A stretch of DNA of 64,000 nucleotides from Siphonodentalium dalli. Lineage: Eukaryota; Mollusca; Scaphopoda; Gadilida; Siphonodentaliidae. Where the stretch lies: assembly GCA_032622095.1 (NCBI GenBank), contig CP136068.1:12319729-12383728 (forward strand), read 5' to 3'. Below, piece after piece: positions 38,841-49,630 of the stretch; within the stretch, counting starts at the first letter, position 1, and each line of letters begins with the position of its first letter. The notes beneath the pieces are model-generated. The model did no database searches and was not told where the DNA came from. It saw only the letters and a program-made list of their open reading frames with translations. The position numbers and the translations under genes were made by a program.

Positions 38841-39420
38841 TTAAATTAATTTTACTTAGAAAATTTCTAACTTTTTCGGTTTCCAGATGACATCTCAAGT
38901 TTGGATCCTTTAATTGCAAATACCGTTTTTATGTGGATCAGTCATATCAAGATACAGGTTGAGTTCGAATTTGAGTTTGATCTGATGATTTTTCCTAGAG
39001 TTATGGACTTTTTTCGACTTAGAAAATTCAATTTTCTTCTTTTTTCTTTGGTTTCCGGATGATAACTCAAGTTTGGACTGTTCAATTGAAAATTCCGTTT
39101 TTTTGGTGAGTCATTGATATCAAAATACAGGTCAAGTTCGAATTTGATTTTGATCCGATGGTCTTTCTCAGAGTTATGGGCTTTTCGACTTTGAAATTTT
39201 TAAAAATAATTTTCTGTATGAGGGTATACCTTCATGGTGTAATCAACTCCTCCTACAGTTTTGATCGTATATATTTGAAACTTCAGACTATTGTTACCCA
39301 CATATTGGAGATGTGCAACATGTATATAGATGATGGAATTTTTTTTTTTTTACGGAATTATTAACCCTTTCGACTTAGAACATTTCAACATTTTTAAAAA
39401 TTTCTTTAACAAAGCGGCAT
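38841..39420. repeat. T-type tandem units (about 170 bp)
   Basis: About three degenerate units containing aagttcgaatttgattttga and cagagttatgggcttttcga, the same family as 60878-62889. Confidence 0.7.
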
Positions 39421-39469
39421 CGACTTGCCACGTTGTTGGGGGACACTGTGGTCGGCCGACTTTTTATTC

Positions 39470-39813
39470 TGATTAGGCCCTCAACTCCTACAGGAGACGT
39501 ACAATGTAGGATCAGATTGAATTTCTCCAGTTGTAGTTGGTGATGGTCACCCATTACATTAGCACCTTAATATTGCAATTTATCATCTGCAAATTAAGGG
39601 TAGAAACTGAACAGGAGGGGAAAAAGTAACTAAAAACAATGTTAGTTTAAGACTATACATGTAGATACTTCCCAGAAGATGAGGCCTGAGCAGAATGAGG
39701 TTCCCAGAAGGTGAATTTAGTGCTGCTAGCCCGCTGTGCGGGGTAGATAGCATCACTACATTTACCCTCTGGGACCTCATTCTGCAAATGTCAGACACAT
39801 TATTTCCAAGCTT
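39470..39813. mobile_element. Foldback family B element B2, decayed
   Basis: The right hairpin at 39692-39813 (gcagaatgaggttcccagaa and complement, then ttccaagctt) and the body upstream (gaggcctgagcagaatg, ttactttttccc in inverse) match the body of B5. Left end indistinct. Confidence 0.65.
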
Positions 39814-39817
39814 CAGT

Positions 39818-40081
39818 TTAACCCTTTCATGATGGGAGCTGTGTTGGTGCAGCATTAGTATTACAGATCCTACATCAGTGCATTCTCTTATGGTATATTT
39901 GGTAGTCTCACAAAGGGAGCCTCGCATATATAAGAGAATGCACTGGCTTACAAGGTCTAGGTAAATATTGATAGGTCAATGTGTTCTCATATATATGCGA
40001 GGCTTCCTATGGGATAATCGTATACATGTACATGTACTAGTATATAAGATAATGCATTGGCTCCAGTCATGAAGGGGTTAA
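39818..40081. mobile_element. A-prime element 1 (TTAA-flanked subfamily)
   Basis: Starts ttaaccctttcatgatggga and ends tcatgaaggggttaa. The inner arms carry tgcattctcttat and tatataagagaatgcactgg. It shares design and inner arms with family A but has different termini. Confidence 0.8.
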
Positions 40082-40150
40082 TATTTATTCACAACACACT
40101 CATCTCAACACACATTGTTGTTGTTTTTTTTTTATTTACCATGATTCATA

Positions 40151-40665
40151 CAAGCCTGAGTTTAGTGTGCCTTTCATTCTGCCTTTCATTCTGCTTAGGC
40201 CTCATCTTCTCTGGAAAGTTTCTTTATTATCAAATGTCTATAGAAACTTCTTCACAAAGATTCTATTTCTTTTTTAGTTTAGTTTCTTAAAACCACAAAT
40301 TTTGTGATCGAGGTTCTCAATGCATGCCTTAAGATTCAACGAGAATCACCTAATCGATTCTCGTAATGATTCTCATGAAACTTTTCCATTTTCAGAGCTT
40401 TATGACTAACTTGATTCGGCATTTGGTTCTTGCAAAATTAAATGTATTTTGTGCCCTGTAATGGGTGTACTTGTGTACATCACAATATTCGCCATTTGGG
40501 AACTTCAATCTGAGTCTATGCCTCCCATAGCAGATGAGGCCATGCAGAATGAGGTCCCCAGAGGTTGAATTTGGTGATGCTAGCCCACTGTGTGGGATAG
40601 CATCACTAAATTCACCCTCTGGGGACCTCATTCTGCCAATGGCAGGCAAACTAAACTCAGGCTTG
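40151..40665. mobile_element. Foldback family B element B3, full length
   Basis: Termini caagcctgagtttagtgtgc and the complement (aaactcaggcttg). The right hairpin is intact (40535-40640), the left one collapsed. A partly matching ttcata flanks both ends. An inverted, shorter copy of this subtype is at 58354-58719. Confidence 0.78.
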
Positions 40666-41058
40666 TTCATATATACTGTTGAAAATCTTATTTTGATAGT
40701 TGATGATACAGTTTACTGTGTTTAATAGGAACCTCCACAGACCAATTTTCTCTGCAGACGTATTTGTCATTGAATCAATAACTGCCATATAGCTTGCTAC
40801 ATGTATAGAGGAATCCTACCTACCTGTTCTGCCGAATATTGGATGTTCTAACTATTTCAGAGCAATGTACACTCCCTCAATACACTGGTGTTTTGACACA
40901 TTTAATTGATTTTTCTCTGTGGTTTGCATATCCCTGATTTGGTTAGAGCCCATCTCAGTTCGACCTTGCTCTACTTAATTCAATCATGGCGTCAAGATGA
41001 TTGGTCTTTTCGTAAAACATCTTTGTGCGTTTATCTATCAGTGCAATGAAACTGCACA

Positions 41059-41115
41059 CAAGCCCTGAAATAGTGTGTCTGTCATTTGCAGAATGAGGTC
41101 CCCAGAGGGTTAATT
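41059..41115. mobile_element. Family B left-arm fragment (B4)
   Basis: caagccctgaaatagtgtgt through gaggtccccagagggt, then unrelated sequence. Only one arm. Confidence 0.7.
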
Positions 41116-41177
41116 TACTATATAACAACCATATATGACATAAATGTTGTTTCACTTGCCAAACATAAATGCGACAT

Positions 41178-41309
41178 ACACAGTAATGCCCTAAATAACC
41201 GACTCCTTTCCGCTGAATGGCAACAAGCCATATTTCCAACTAAATCCTGAAAAAATTGCCCATAATTCTGCTGTGGTTAAGGAGTAAATTATTTAGAGCA
41301 TTACTGTAA
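41178..41309. mobile_element. Foldback MITE C2, internally deleted
   Basis: acagtaatgccctaaataac at left and agcattactgta at right. The left arm is shortened, the right arm complete. Confidence 0.78.
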
Positions 41310-41340
41310 ATGTTCTACCTGCCACGTGGTTAACCAGGGA

Positions 41341-41757
41341 CAAGCCCAACCCTTGAAATAGTGTCTGTCATTTGCAGAATGAGGTCCCCGGATGGTGAAT
41401 TTAGTGACGTTACTCTGCACAGCAGGCTAGCATCACTAAATTCACCATCTAGGGATCTCATTCTGCTTAGGCCTCATCTTCTCTGGAAAGTATCTATGGT
41501 CTCAAATTAACATTGTTATTAGTTACTTTTTCCCTTATGTTCAATTTCTATATCCCCCAATTTGCAAAGATAAAATGCATCATCGAGATGACTTCAATCT
41601 GATCCTATAGGTATCCCATATTAGTTGAGGCCTAAGCAGAATGTGGTTCCCAAAGGGGGAATTTGGTGATGCTAGCCGACCATGCAGGATAGCATCACTA
41701 AATTCACCCTCTGGGGACCTCATTCTGCAAATGTTGGAGACACTATTTCAAGGCTTG
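41341..41757. mobile_element. Foldback family B element B5, two hairpins
   Basis: The left hairpin (41365-41470) and right hairpin (41630-41745) each have arms with gcagaatgaggt and complement. Between them is a unique body (cctcatcttctctggaaagt... gaggcctaagcag) flanked by its own inverted ends. Termini caagcc / ggcttg. Confidence 0.8.
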
Positions 41758-41982
41758 TTTCTGCGTCCATCTATCGGTACAATCAAACTGCACATCCTTG
41801 TTGTGTTTATTGGTTTTTATCACATCACATGATTGTCTTTGTCTGCAAATTATCTATTCCTGCAAGCATGGTGATTTATCTCAGCCCATTACAATTGTAT
41901 ATTTTTTGCCAGACGTTTCAACTTTGCGAGGGCTTTAGGAATGATCATCATCAATATATCCATCCGTCCATGCAATATAAAA

Positions 41983-42155
41983 TATCCATCCTGGTGGTCA
42001 TCCGTCCATGCAGTATTAACTATTAAGTGTTTCTGCAGTATTAAATATCCATCCTAGTGGCCATCCGTCCATGCAGTATTAACTATTAAGTGTTTCTGCA
42101 GTATTAAATATCCATCCTAGTGGCCACCCGTCCATGCAGTGTAAAGTGTTCCTGC
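41983..42155 (+). repeat. Three tandem units of about 63 bp
   Basis: Unit includes atccgtccatgcagtattaa and ctattaagtgtttctgcag. Three units, the last one shortened. Confidence 0.88.
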
Positions 42156-43179
42156 AGTTTTTGATTCAAGAGCATTCAGTTGCAAATTTTTACATGTTCA
42201 AGATAAATTTGCAGCATCCATAAACAGGAGATGATGCAAAAGTAAGTTTTTGACAATTAACCCTCATTTTATATGGCCGTTGTTTTAAAATGGGACGTAT
42301 TATGTTATTAGTCCTTCCATCTTTCTGTCTGTCTGTCATTCTATTTGTCTTTCTGTCTGTCTATTTGCTTTTGATTTCCAGAAGATAACTTTTAGATACT
42401 TTTAACTGAATGGAATGAAATTTATTATGAGTTTACTTGCACAAAATACAGGTCAAGTTTGGGTTCCGTCCACTAAGTTATGGCCCTTTGTTGGAATTAC
42501 CACAATTACCACATATTTTGCCACGTACTAGTGATGCTCTTGTTTTAGTGTTAGAGAATTTTTGACGTATTTGAGTCAAGATCATTGGTCTTTTCATAAA
42601 ACATCTTTGTGCATTCATCTAGTCAAGATGATTTGTCTTTTCGTAAAACATCTTTGTATCCATCTATCAGTGCATTGAACCTGCACAGCCTTGTTGTTTT
42701 TATTGGTTTTTATCACATCGCACGATGCGTCGTCTGCATTTTTGATTAGGACTTGCAGGCATGGTGCTTTATCTCTGCTCGTAAAAATGGTATTATTGGG
42801 AATCTATAGGAATGATCTCGAGCTTCGTCCTGGGTGCGTGTGTCCCATCTGTATGTCTGAATTTGAGTACCTTTTCTGACATGTTGAAGATTTGCAACAT
42901 GCATATACCTGGTGCATGTACATGTACTGGTAGATAATGCCGATGTTAATTTCTGTGTTTAATATGCCCCTTTTTTGCTTTAAAAAATGTTTGAATTATA
43001 TGAATTTTGAGTACTGATGTGGTGTGACCCCTCCGACAGTTGTAGGGGATTTAAATTAACCCAGGCTCACGCATTCTGCTGACTTAAACAATTTGAATCA
43101 CAAGTTGGGGAAAATATACAACATGCTTGATGTGTCAGAGGAAAAGCTGGCCACCATCTGATCAATCTTGCTCAAACAT
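42156..43179. other. Non-coding stretch with T-type remnant
   Basis: 42290-42500 has ctgtctgtctgtc microsatellite and T-type words (aaaatacaggtcaagttt, gttatggccctttg). 42590-42720 has a short local duplication (gtcttttcgtaaaacatctt). No gene. Confidence 0.55.
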
Positions 43180-43376
43180 GGGAGCTCGATAGCCGAACGG
43201 TTAGCACGGTGGACTTGTGAGTTCGCGCCCAGCCGCTGGATATTGAGTCTGCCACAGCAGCGGCTTGGTCGGATTATAATGTGTAAGTCTGCAGAGTCAT
43301 ACGCTGTTTAAATGTCGTGCCAAATTGTGACCCTTGAGCAAGGTCACTCATACTGTGACTGCTTTGTCGTACTACG
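43180..43376 (+). mobile_element. tRNA-derived SINE
   Basis: gagctcgatagccgaacggttagcacggtgg (read in two parts: A-box-like tagccgaacgg at 43190-43200, B-box-like gagttcgcgccc at 43219-43230) has the spacing of an internal RNA polymerase III promoter. Further on is cccttgagcaaggtc, a word common in the central domain of animal tRNA-SINEs. The 3' tail is cut off by a family B arm starting at about 43377. Confidence 0.65.
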
Positions 43377-43487
43377 CCGAGGGTGAATTTGTTGATGCTA
43401 GGCCGCTGTGCAGGATAGCATTACTAAATTCACCCTCTGGGGACCTCATTCTGCAAATGACAGGCACACTAAACTCAGGCTTGCATA
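43377..43487. mobile_element. Family B fragment (B7)
   Basis: The single hairpin (gagggtgaatttgttgatgc and complement) and right terminus (actaaactcaggcttg) are present. The left terminus is missing at the junction with the SINE. Confidence 0.75.
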
Positions 43488-43535
43488 TAACTACATCTTG
43501 CATAATATTTGCATAATGAATATAATGCATACTGG

Positions 43536-43785
43536 TACAGTAATGCTCTAATTAATCGACCTCTTAACCACAGAAGAATTATGGGTAACTTTTCAGGATT
43601 TAGTCGGAAATATGGCTTGTTGCCATTCATCGGAAAGCTCTCGTTGAGAGCTTTCTGATGAATGGCAACAAGCTCGCCGAGAGTTTTCCGATGAATGGCA
43701 ACAAGCCATATTTCCGACTAAATCCTGAAAAGTTACCCATCATTCTGCTGTGGTTAAGAGGTCGATTAATTAGAGCATTACTGTA
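43536..43785. mobile_element. Foldback MITE C3
   Basis: Complete TA-flanked element. The centre has a triplicated segment (gaatggcaacaag and its complement), making nested hairpins. Confidence 0.88.
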
Positions 43786-44361
43786 TATGGGAGAGAAGTC
43801 ACTTCTCCCTAGGACAAAATTAGGGAGAACTGACACAATTTAGGGAGAAGATATCTCCCAAGTGCCCTCTATGCTGGTTCTGGACTACATTTCATGTCAA
43901 TCTGACTGTTTACATGGCATGGTGGGCTTCATTATAAGCCATTCCTGATGGTAAATTGTAAACAAAGACTTGTGATACTTGTGTATTAATGATGCCATAG
44001 CATCAGTGTTAACCAGCAATATCATGGAAAAGAGTAGGAATGTTTTATATAGAAGGGTTTATATGTTATGATCAAGATACCGGTAAGTGCATATAACAGT
44101 ATAGTTTATAACAGCCGATAAATGTCTTGGCATCGCATCATACTGGTGTCTACTTGTATGTTGATGTGGTCACTAGCTGCCAAAGATGAATAAAGTTTGT
44201 AAAATTAGCGAGTGTTCATTAAAATAGCTTATACTAGTACATGTATCTGTATCTGACAGGAAAACATCAAACCAATAAACATTACAATGCCTGTACTGGG
44301 AAAAAAACACACCGTTCCGTCATCTTAGGCTGTGTCATCTTTTTAAATCAATTGTTTGGAA

Positions 44362-44579
44362 TACAGTAATGCCCTAATTAATCGACTCTTTAACCACAGC
44401 AGAATTGTGGGTAACTTTTCAGGACGTAGTCGGAAATATGGCTTGTTGCCATTCATTTGAAAGCTCTCGGGGAGAGCTTTCCGATGAATGGCAACAAGCC
44501 ATATTTCCGACTAAATCCTGAAAAATTACCCATAATTCTGCTGTGGTTAAGTAGTTGATTATTTAGGGCATTACTGTAG
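44362..44579. mobile_element. Foldback MITE C4
   Basis: Complete from tacagtaatgccctaatt to its complement. The loop is minimal, ctctcggggagag, so the whole is nearly one perfect hairpin. Confidence 0.88.
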
Positions 44580-45174
44580 TTACAGATTTCTGCTTGAAAT
44601 TCTGTCAACTCAACAGATCTATCTGAGTAAACTGTCTGACAAGCTCTCCCATAAGACCTCACACACTCTATCTGTGAAGTGAAGAAAGCCCTCCAAGGTT
44701 GGTTTTAGAATGGATAAGCTTGTCTGAACTTGGTTTTAGAATGGATAAGGCTTGTCACAAGGAACTCAATTTCACAGATAAAGCTGCAAAGATGTTTGTG
44801 TGACACCCATCAAATATACCCAAGACAATTGAGTCTGTGCATATACATGTAAACAAGGGTTATACTATCAAGTCTGATTATAGTGTGCCTGTCATGTGCA
44901 GAATGCATATTTCCGATTACATCCTGAAAAGTTACCCATTCTGCTGTGGCTAAAGAGTCGATTAATTATGGCATTACTGTACCTTCAAGTTTAACCTTAT
45001 AGCAAGCATTATTCAAATTATTATTTGCTCTTCTGTGATAAAATGGGCTGATTAATATATTTATATGATCTCATACTCATATACTGCTGGGTTGAGTGTT
45101 CAAGTCACTTTTAAGGTACTCTCATGTGGCCCCTACAGAAATCTCAGTTTTCCAAAGTTTGAAATTCATATCAT
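44580..45174. other. Intron sequence with C5 half element
   Basis: 44903-44983 is the right arm of a family C element (tacatcctgaaaagttaccc to gcattactgta) without a left arm. A local duplication of ggttttagaatggataag lies at 44700-44750. Nothing else. Confidence 0.65.
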
Positions 45175-45529
45175 TTAACCCTTTACCCAACAAACCGGCC
45201 AAATAAAGCTTCAACAGCCTAAAATATCTTCGGTCTGTCTCAATAGAACCATACAAATATGGGTATCATTGGAACCGGCTCCTTGACCACATTGTGATAG
45301 TTACAGTTATGCCCTGTGCCAATGCATTCTCTTATATATGCGAGTCGACCATAGGTCGCCTCGCATATATAAGAGAATGCATTGGCCTACATTACATTCT
45401 TTAACAATTTTATAATTTTTAATGTGTTAAGCCAATGCATTCTCTTATATATGCGAGGCGACCTATGGTCGACTCGCATATATAAGAGAATGCATTGGCA
45501 CAGGGCCCTTCTGTTGGGTAAAGGGTTAA
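45175..45529. mobile_element. Foldback MITE A6 (TTAA)
   Basis: Complete, in the orientation opposite to A3, A4 and A7: the asymmetric outer segment (ggtctgtctcaatagaacca) is at the left. Confidence 0.9.
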
Positions 45530-45724
45530 CAGGTGAGCAGGAAGTGTTCAAGTGTCTTTTTGAAAGAAGTCTGTAATTTGCAACAACAGTATCTCTCTCC
45601 CACAATATAAAGACATGTTTGCACTTGTTAATTAAGTGCTCTAGGTTTTCATCACACTCATTAGTTTGTTCTATGCCATTATGGCAAAGCTGATGTCAGA
45701 TCTGATAACTCAAGACAGGGTACA

Positions 45725-46345
45725 CAAATACCACACCGGCTCCCTCAACTGACGAACACCAGCTCCCTGGACTCACACGAAAACCACACCTGCTCCCTGG
45801 ACTCACATGAAAGCCACACTGGCTCCCTGAACTCACACAAATACCACACCGGCTCCCTGAACTGACATGAAAATCACACCGGCTCCCTTGACTGACACAA
45901 ACACCACATTGGCTCCCTGGAACGACACGAACACCACACCAGCTCCCTGGACTGATACGAACACCACACTGGCTCTTTGGGCTGACGCAAACACCACACT
46001 GGCTCTCTGGACTGATACGAACACCACACTGGCTCTTTGGGCTGACACAAACACCACACTGGCTCTCTGGACTGACAGGAACACCACACTGGCTCTTTGG
46101 ACTGACACAAACACCACACTGGCTCTATGGACTGACACGAACACCACACTGGCTCTCTGGACTGACATGGACACCACATCGGCTCCCTGGACTGACACGA
46201 ACACCACACCCGCTCGCTGGACTGACACGAATATCACACCTGTCCATGGACTTATACAAACACCACACCGGCTCCCTGTACTGATACGAATACCACACTG
46301 GCTCCATTGTCTTATACGAACACCACACCGGCTCCCTGGGTTGAG
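45725..46345 (+). repeat. 30 bp minisatellite, about 20 units
   Basis: Unit acaccacactggctctctgg plus actgacacga. Because 30 is a multiple of three, several frames stay open on both strands (+ strand 45867-46358 reads TNTTLALWTD repeats; - strand reads SVQRASVVFV). There is no start context, splice signal or non-repeat domain, so coding is not credited. Confidence 0.93.
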
Positions 46346-46351
46346 GATTAT

Positions 46352-46497
46352 AAAGTAATGCCCTAAATAATCGACTCCTTAACCACAGCAGAATTATGGG
46401 TAACTTTTCAGGATTTAGTCGGAAATATGGCTTGTTGCCATTCATCGGAAAGCTCTCACTGTGTTTAAGGAGTCATTTATTTAGGGCATTACTGTAT
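46352..46497. mobile_element. Foldback MITE C6, right arm shortened
   Basis: The left arm is complete (aagtaatgccctaaataatc to cggaaagctctc); the right arm is cut to gtttaaggagtca...gcattactgta. It abuts the end of the minisatellite. Confidence 0.82.
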
Positions 46498-48078
46498 GTG
46501 ACTTTAAGGCGCTCTCAGGTGAACCTTGCAGATATCTCAGTTTGCAAAAGTTTGAAATTCGTAAGATTTCATGACACTGATTCACATTCACAGTAAAGTG
46601 AACATCCTCTCATGGTAACAGAAGAAACTGTTACCAGCAGATATCATAAGGGAGATAACTTATTAATCAAAATTAGGTGAGAAGCAGGAAGTGTTCATTA
46701 GTGTCCCCTTGAAAGAATTAGTCTGCAAAATTGCAGCAACAGTATCTCTCCCAGAATATAAAGTGATGGTTGCACTTGTTAATTAAGTGCTCCAGGTTTT
46801 CATTAGTTTGAAGATGTCTGTTAATTTGTGGAAGGTATAACAGTAGCTTTTACAAGAAATTTCCTTGTGTTATTGATGTATACACCTGGCAGTAAGCCTG
46901 GGGGGGGAGAGGGGGATAAGGGTTCGGGTGGCAAGTGCACGTTTTTGCTAAAAAAGTGGGTACTGGCTTATACACGAGGACCCCCCCCCCCCCCCCCTGT
47001 GCAACTGTGCAAAAATACAGTTAGTGTTCAGGTGCCGACATACCATCATATTTTATACCAATACTATGCTTTGTATTGAATAAAGATAATGTGCTTTATT
47101 TATATTATTAAGAACATAAAATCACATGATAATAACCAAAAACAGTTATAGGATAAATACATTTGGGATCAATTTGAATAAGGTTGTAAATTTTGGGATT
47201 CATTTGTAAACACAATAGGGTTGTATGATGAATTCACAAGTTAATTTAGTTACACTAATGCTTATTAAAATCAAGCTAATTCTTATAAAAACACAACATT
47301 CAGATGCAGGTGAACATACATAACTCTTCTGCATTATCAAAGGATCCTACAAAAAGACCAAAAAGTCATTACTCCACATCCCATTGGATTTACTCTGATA
47401 GAGGTGTGAACAATAAGTGACACATCCTTTGATTTTATTTATTTGATACCTCTTTGATTGATCCAACAATTAAGAATAGAATAAGATGTGTATTCTACAG
47501 GATAGAAACATGTGATTCTATTCACCTTCCAAATGCTCAAAAATGGGGGTGGGCTTAACTACGAAGACCACCCCATGTTTTATTTAGGGTAAAAAACCCA
47601 GACTTGGCTTATCTTCAAGGATGGGCTTACTGACAGGTGTAACCAATAGATCCCTGGTCCTGATGAAGATAACCAGTTGTTGAAAGCACTTGGTCATTTA
47701 TTGGATTTTTAAGTGATTGAGAACCTCCCTGGAGGATCATCCTTGCCTAATTTTCTTTACTTGCAACTCAATCACCTGCAATATGGCCAGGAGCATCTCT
47801 CTCACCAGTGTCACATCCGGTGATTTCAATCTCCCCACACCAAGCATGTCCCTCGCTACAGTAACCCACGATAATGATGACTCGCAAGTGGGGACAAAAC
47901 GTGCATGCAAATATCTCAGGAACAAGAAATCTCCACAACCCAACAGAACTCCCAGCACAGTACCTCAGCATGCAAAGAGAGATAGAGAGAGAGAGAGAGA
48001 GAGAGTTGATCTTCACTCTCCACACCCTACACATTAGGCATTAACAAGAAGAACTTTGGGAAAATCTATTTAGTAAGG
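46498..48078. other. Intron sequence
   Basis: 46900-46915 is G-rich and 46981-46997 is a run of 17 C. 47655-47700 has a hammerhead-like pattern (see findings). 47717-48037 is an open frame ending in a (ga)n run (47985-48005); no protein family recognised. 45540-45610 and 46680-46760 resemble each other (gcaggaagtgttca), a short local duplication. Confidence 0.55.
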
Positions 48079-48477
48079 TTAACCCTTTACCCAACAGAAG
48101 GGCCCTGTGCCAATGCATTCTCTTATATATGCGAGTCGACCATAGGTCGCCTCGCATATATAAGAGAATGCATTGGCTTAACACATTAAAAATTATAAAA
48201 TTGTTAAAGAATGTAAGAAAAAATGGTAAAAAGTGTTAAAAAAATTTTTTTTTAGGCCAATGCATTCTCTTATATATGCGAGGCGGCCTATGGTCGACTC
48301 GCATATATAAGAGAATGCATTGGCACAGGGCATTACTGTAACCATCACAATGTGGTCAATGAGCCGGTTCCAATGATATCCATATTTGTATGGTTTTATT
48401 GAGACAGACCCAAGATAATTTAGGCAGTTGCAGCTTTATTTGGCCGGTTTTGGCCGGTTTGTTGGGTAAAGGGTTAA
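48079..48477. mobile_element. Foldback MITE A7 (TTAA), intact reference copy
   Basis: Complete with an uninterrupted A/T loop (reverse complement reads ttaccattttttcttacatt). It gives the empty-site sequence used to interpret A5/A8 and A9. Confidence 0.9.
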
Positions 48478-49630
48478 AGATAGATTATCTCTTTATGTAC
48501 ATGTAACAAATTTGAAATAGTTTTGTGGGTATAAAATAATAAATATGAATTGAAGACCCCTATCCAGAAATGCCTCTGTCACTTAATATTGATTTTATTT
48601 CGATTATTTTCTGATACAATGCAATGATTAAAAGGGACATTTATTTGTTCTATTTTTATAAAAGACCGATTCATGCGATATCAGTTAATGATAGAGATTA
48701 TTAGAGTGCTGCCATTGCACGCACCGAACATCAAATGTCCCAGATTGATTGTTTGTATTGTTATATTCTATAATTACACGCGATAATGAGTATAATTAAT
48801 GTATGTATGTGACAAAATTACACAATAAAATTTCTGGTTTCTGTTTACAGTAACCACTATTGGTTGTTAGCTAAACGATCACCCATCTTTATGCCAGAAA
48901 ATATTCTAAATATAATCAATATTAATCGATAGAAGCATATCTGGACATGGGTCTTTGATTCATATCTAACATTTTAAACCCCTGAAACTATATAAAACGT
49001 GTTTACAAAGAGATAGATTATCTCAATAAGTATAATGAGTATAATTAATGTATGTATGTGACAAAATTACACAATAAAATTTCTGGTTTCTGTTTACAGT
49101 AACCACTATAGAAGCATATCTGGACATGGGTCTTTGATTCATATCTAACATTTTAAACCCCTGAAACTATATAAAACGTGTTTACAAAGAGATAGATTAT
49201 CTCAAAATGTCTGAAAATTACCATCAATGTTAAAATAATTCGTAAAACAGAACGCACTCCTGTTTAACACAATTTGCTTATGTTCTAGTTACAGGAATTT
49301 GCCATTCTCTAAATTATAAGAACAAACTACGGCTACTTATATTATTGCTGGTATATGTATACAATATAAGGCATATCTCGGCCACCTCATATGGTAACCT
49401 TGCATGATTGATATTCTTATCTCTAAATGACCATCAATGTTAAATAATCCAACTCTGCACCACCACATCTGTAAATTAGTCCCCTCTCCTGTTTAACATG
49501 ACTTGGTTATGTGTTAATTACAGAATCTCCTTTTCCATATTTTATAAGAACAAACATGGAATGTGGAAGGAATCACTGGCACCATGTTTATAGATCCTGT
49601 GTGTATGAACCGGTACACTGTTGGCTTTTT
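48478..49630. other. Intron sequence with two local duplications
   Basis: 48785-48995 is repeated at 49033-49204; the second copy lacks about 69 bp (48864-48930). 49218-49332 and 49429-49556 are also diverged duplicates (ccatcaatgtta, ataagaacaaac). No gene. Confidence 0.7.

Noticed and set aside
43186-43232. True tRNA gene
   Set aside because: A- and B-box-like words are present, but no acceptor stem pairing closes the fold and SINE-type sequence follows.
47717-48037. 106-codon frame with a Thr/Ser/Pro-rich start
   Set aside because: No recognised family; it ends in a (ga)n microsatellite, and the opposite strand is open too. Could be an old element fragment but not supportable as a gene.
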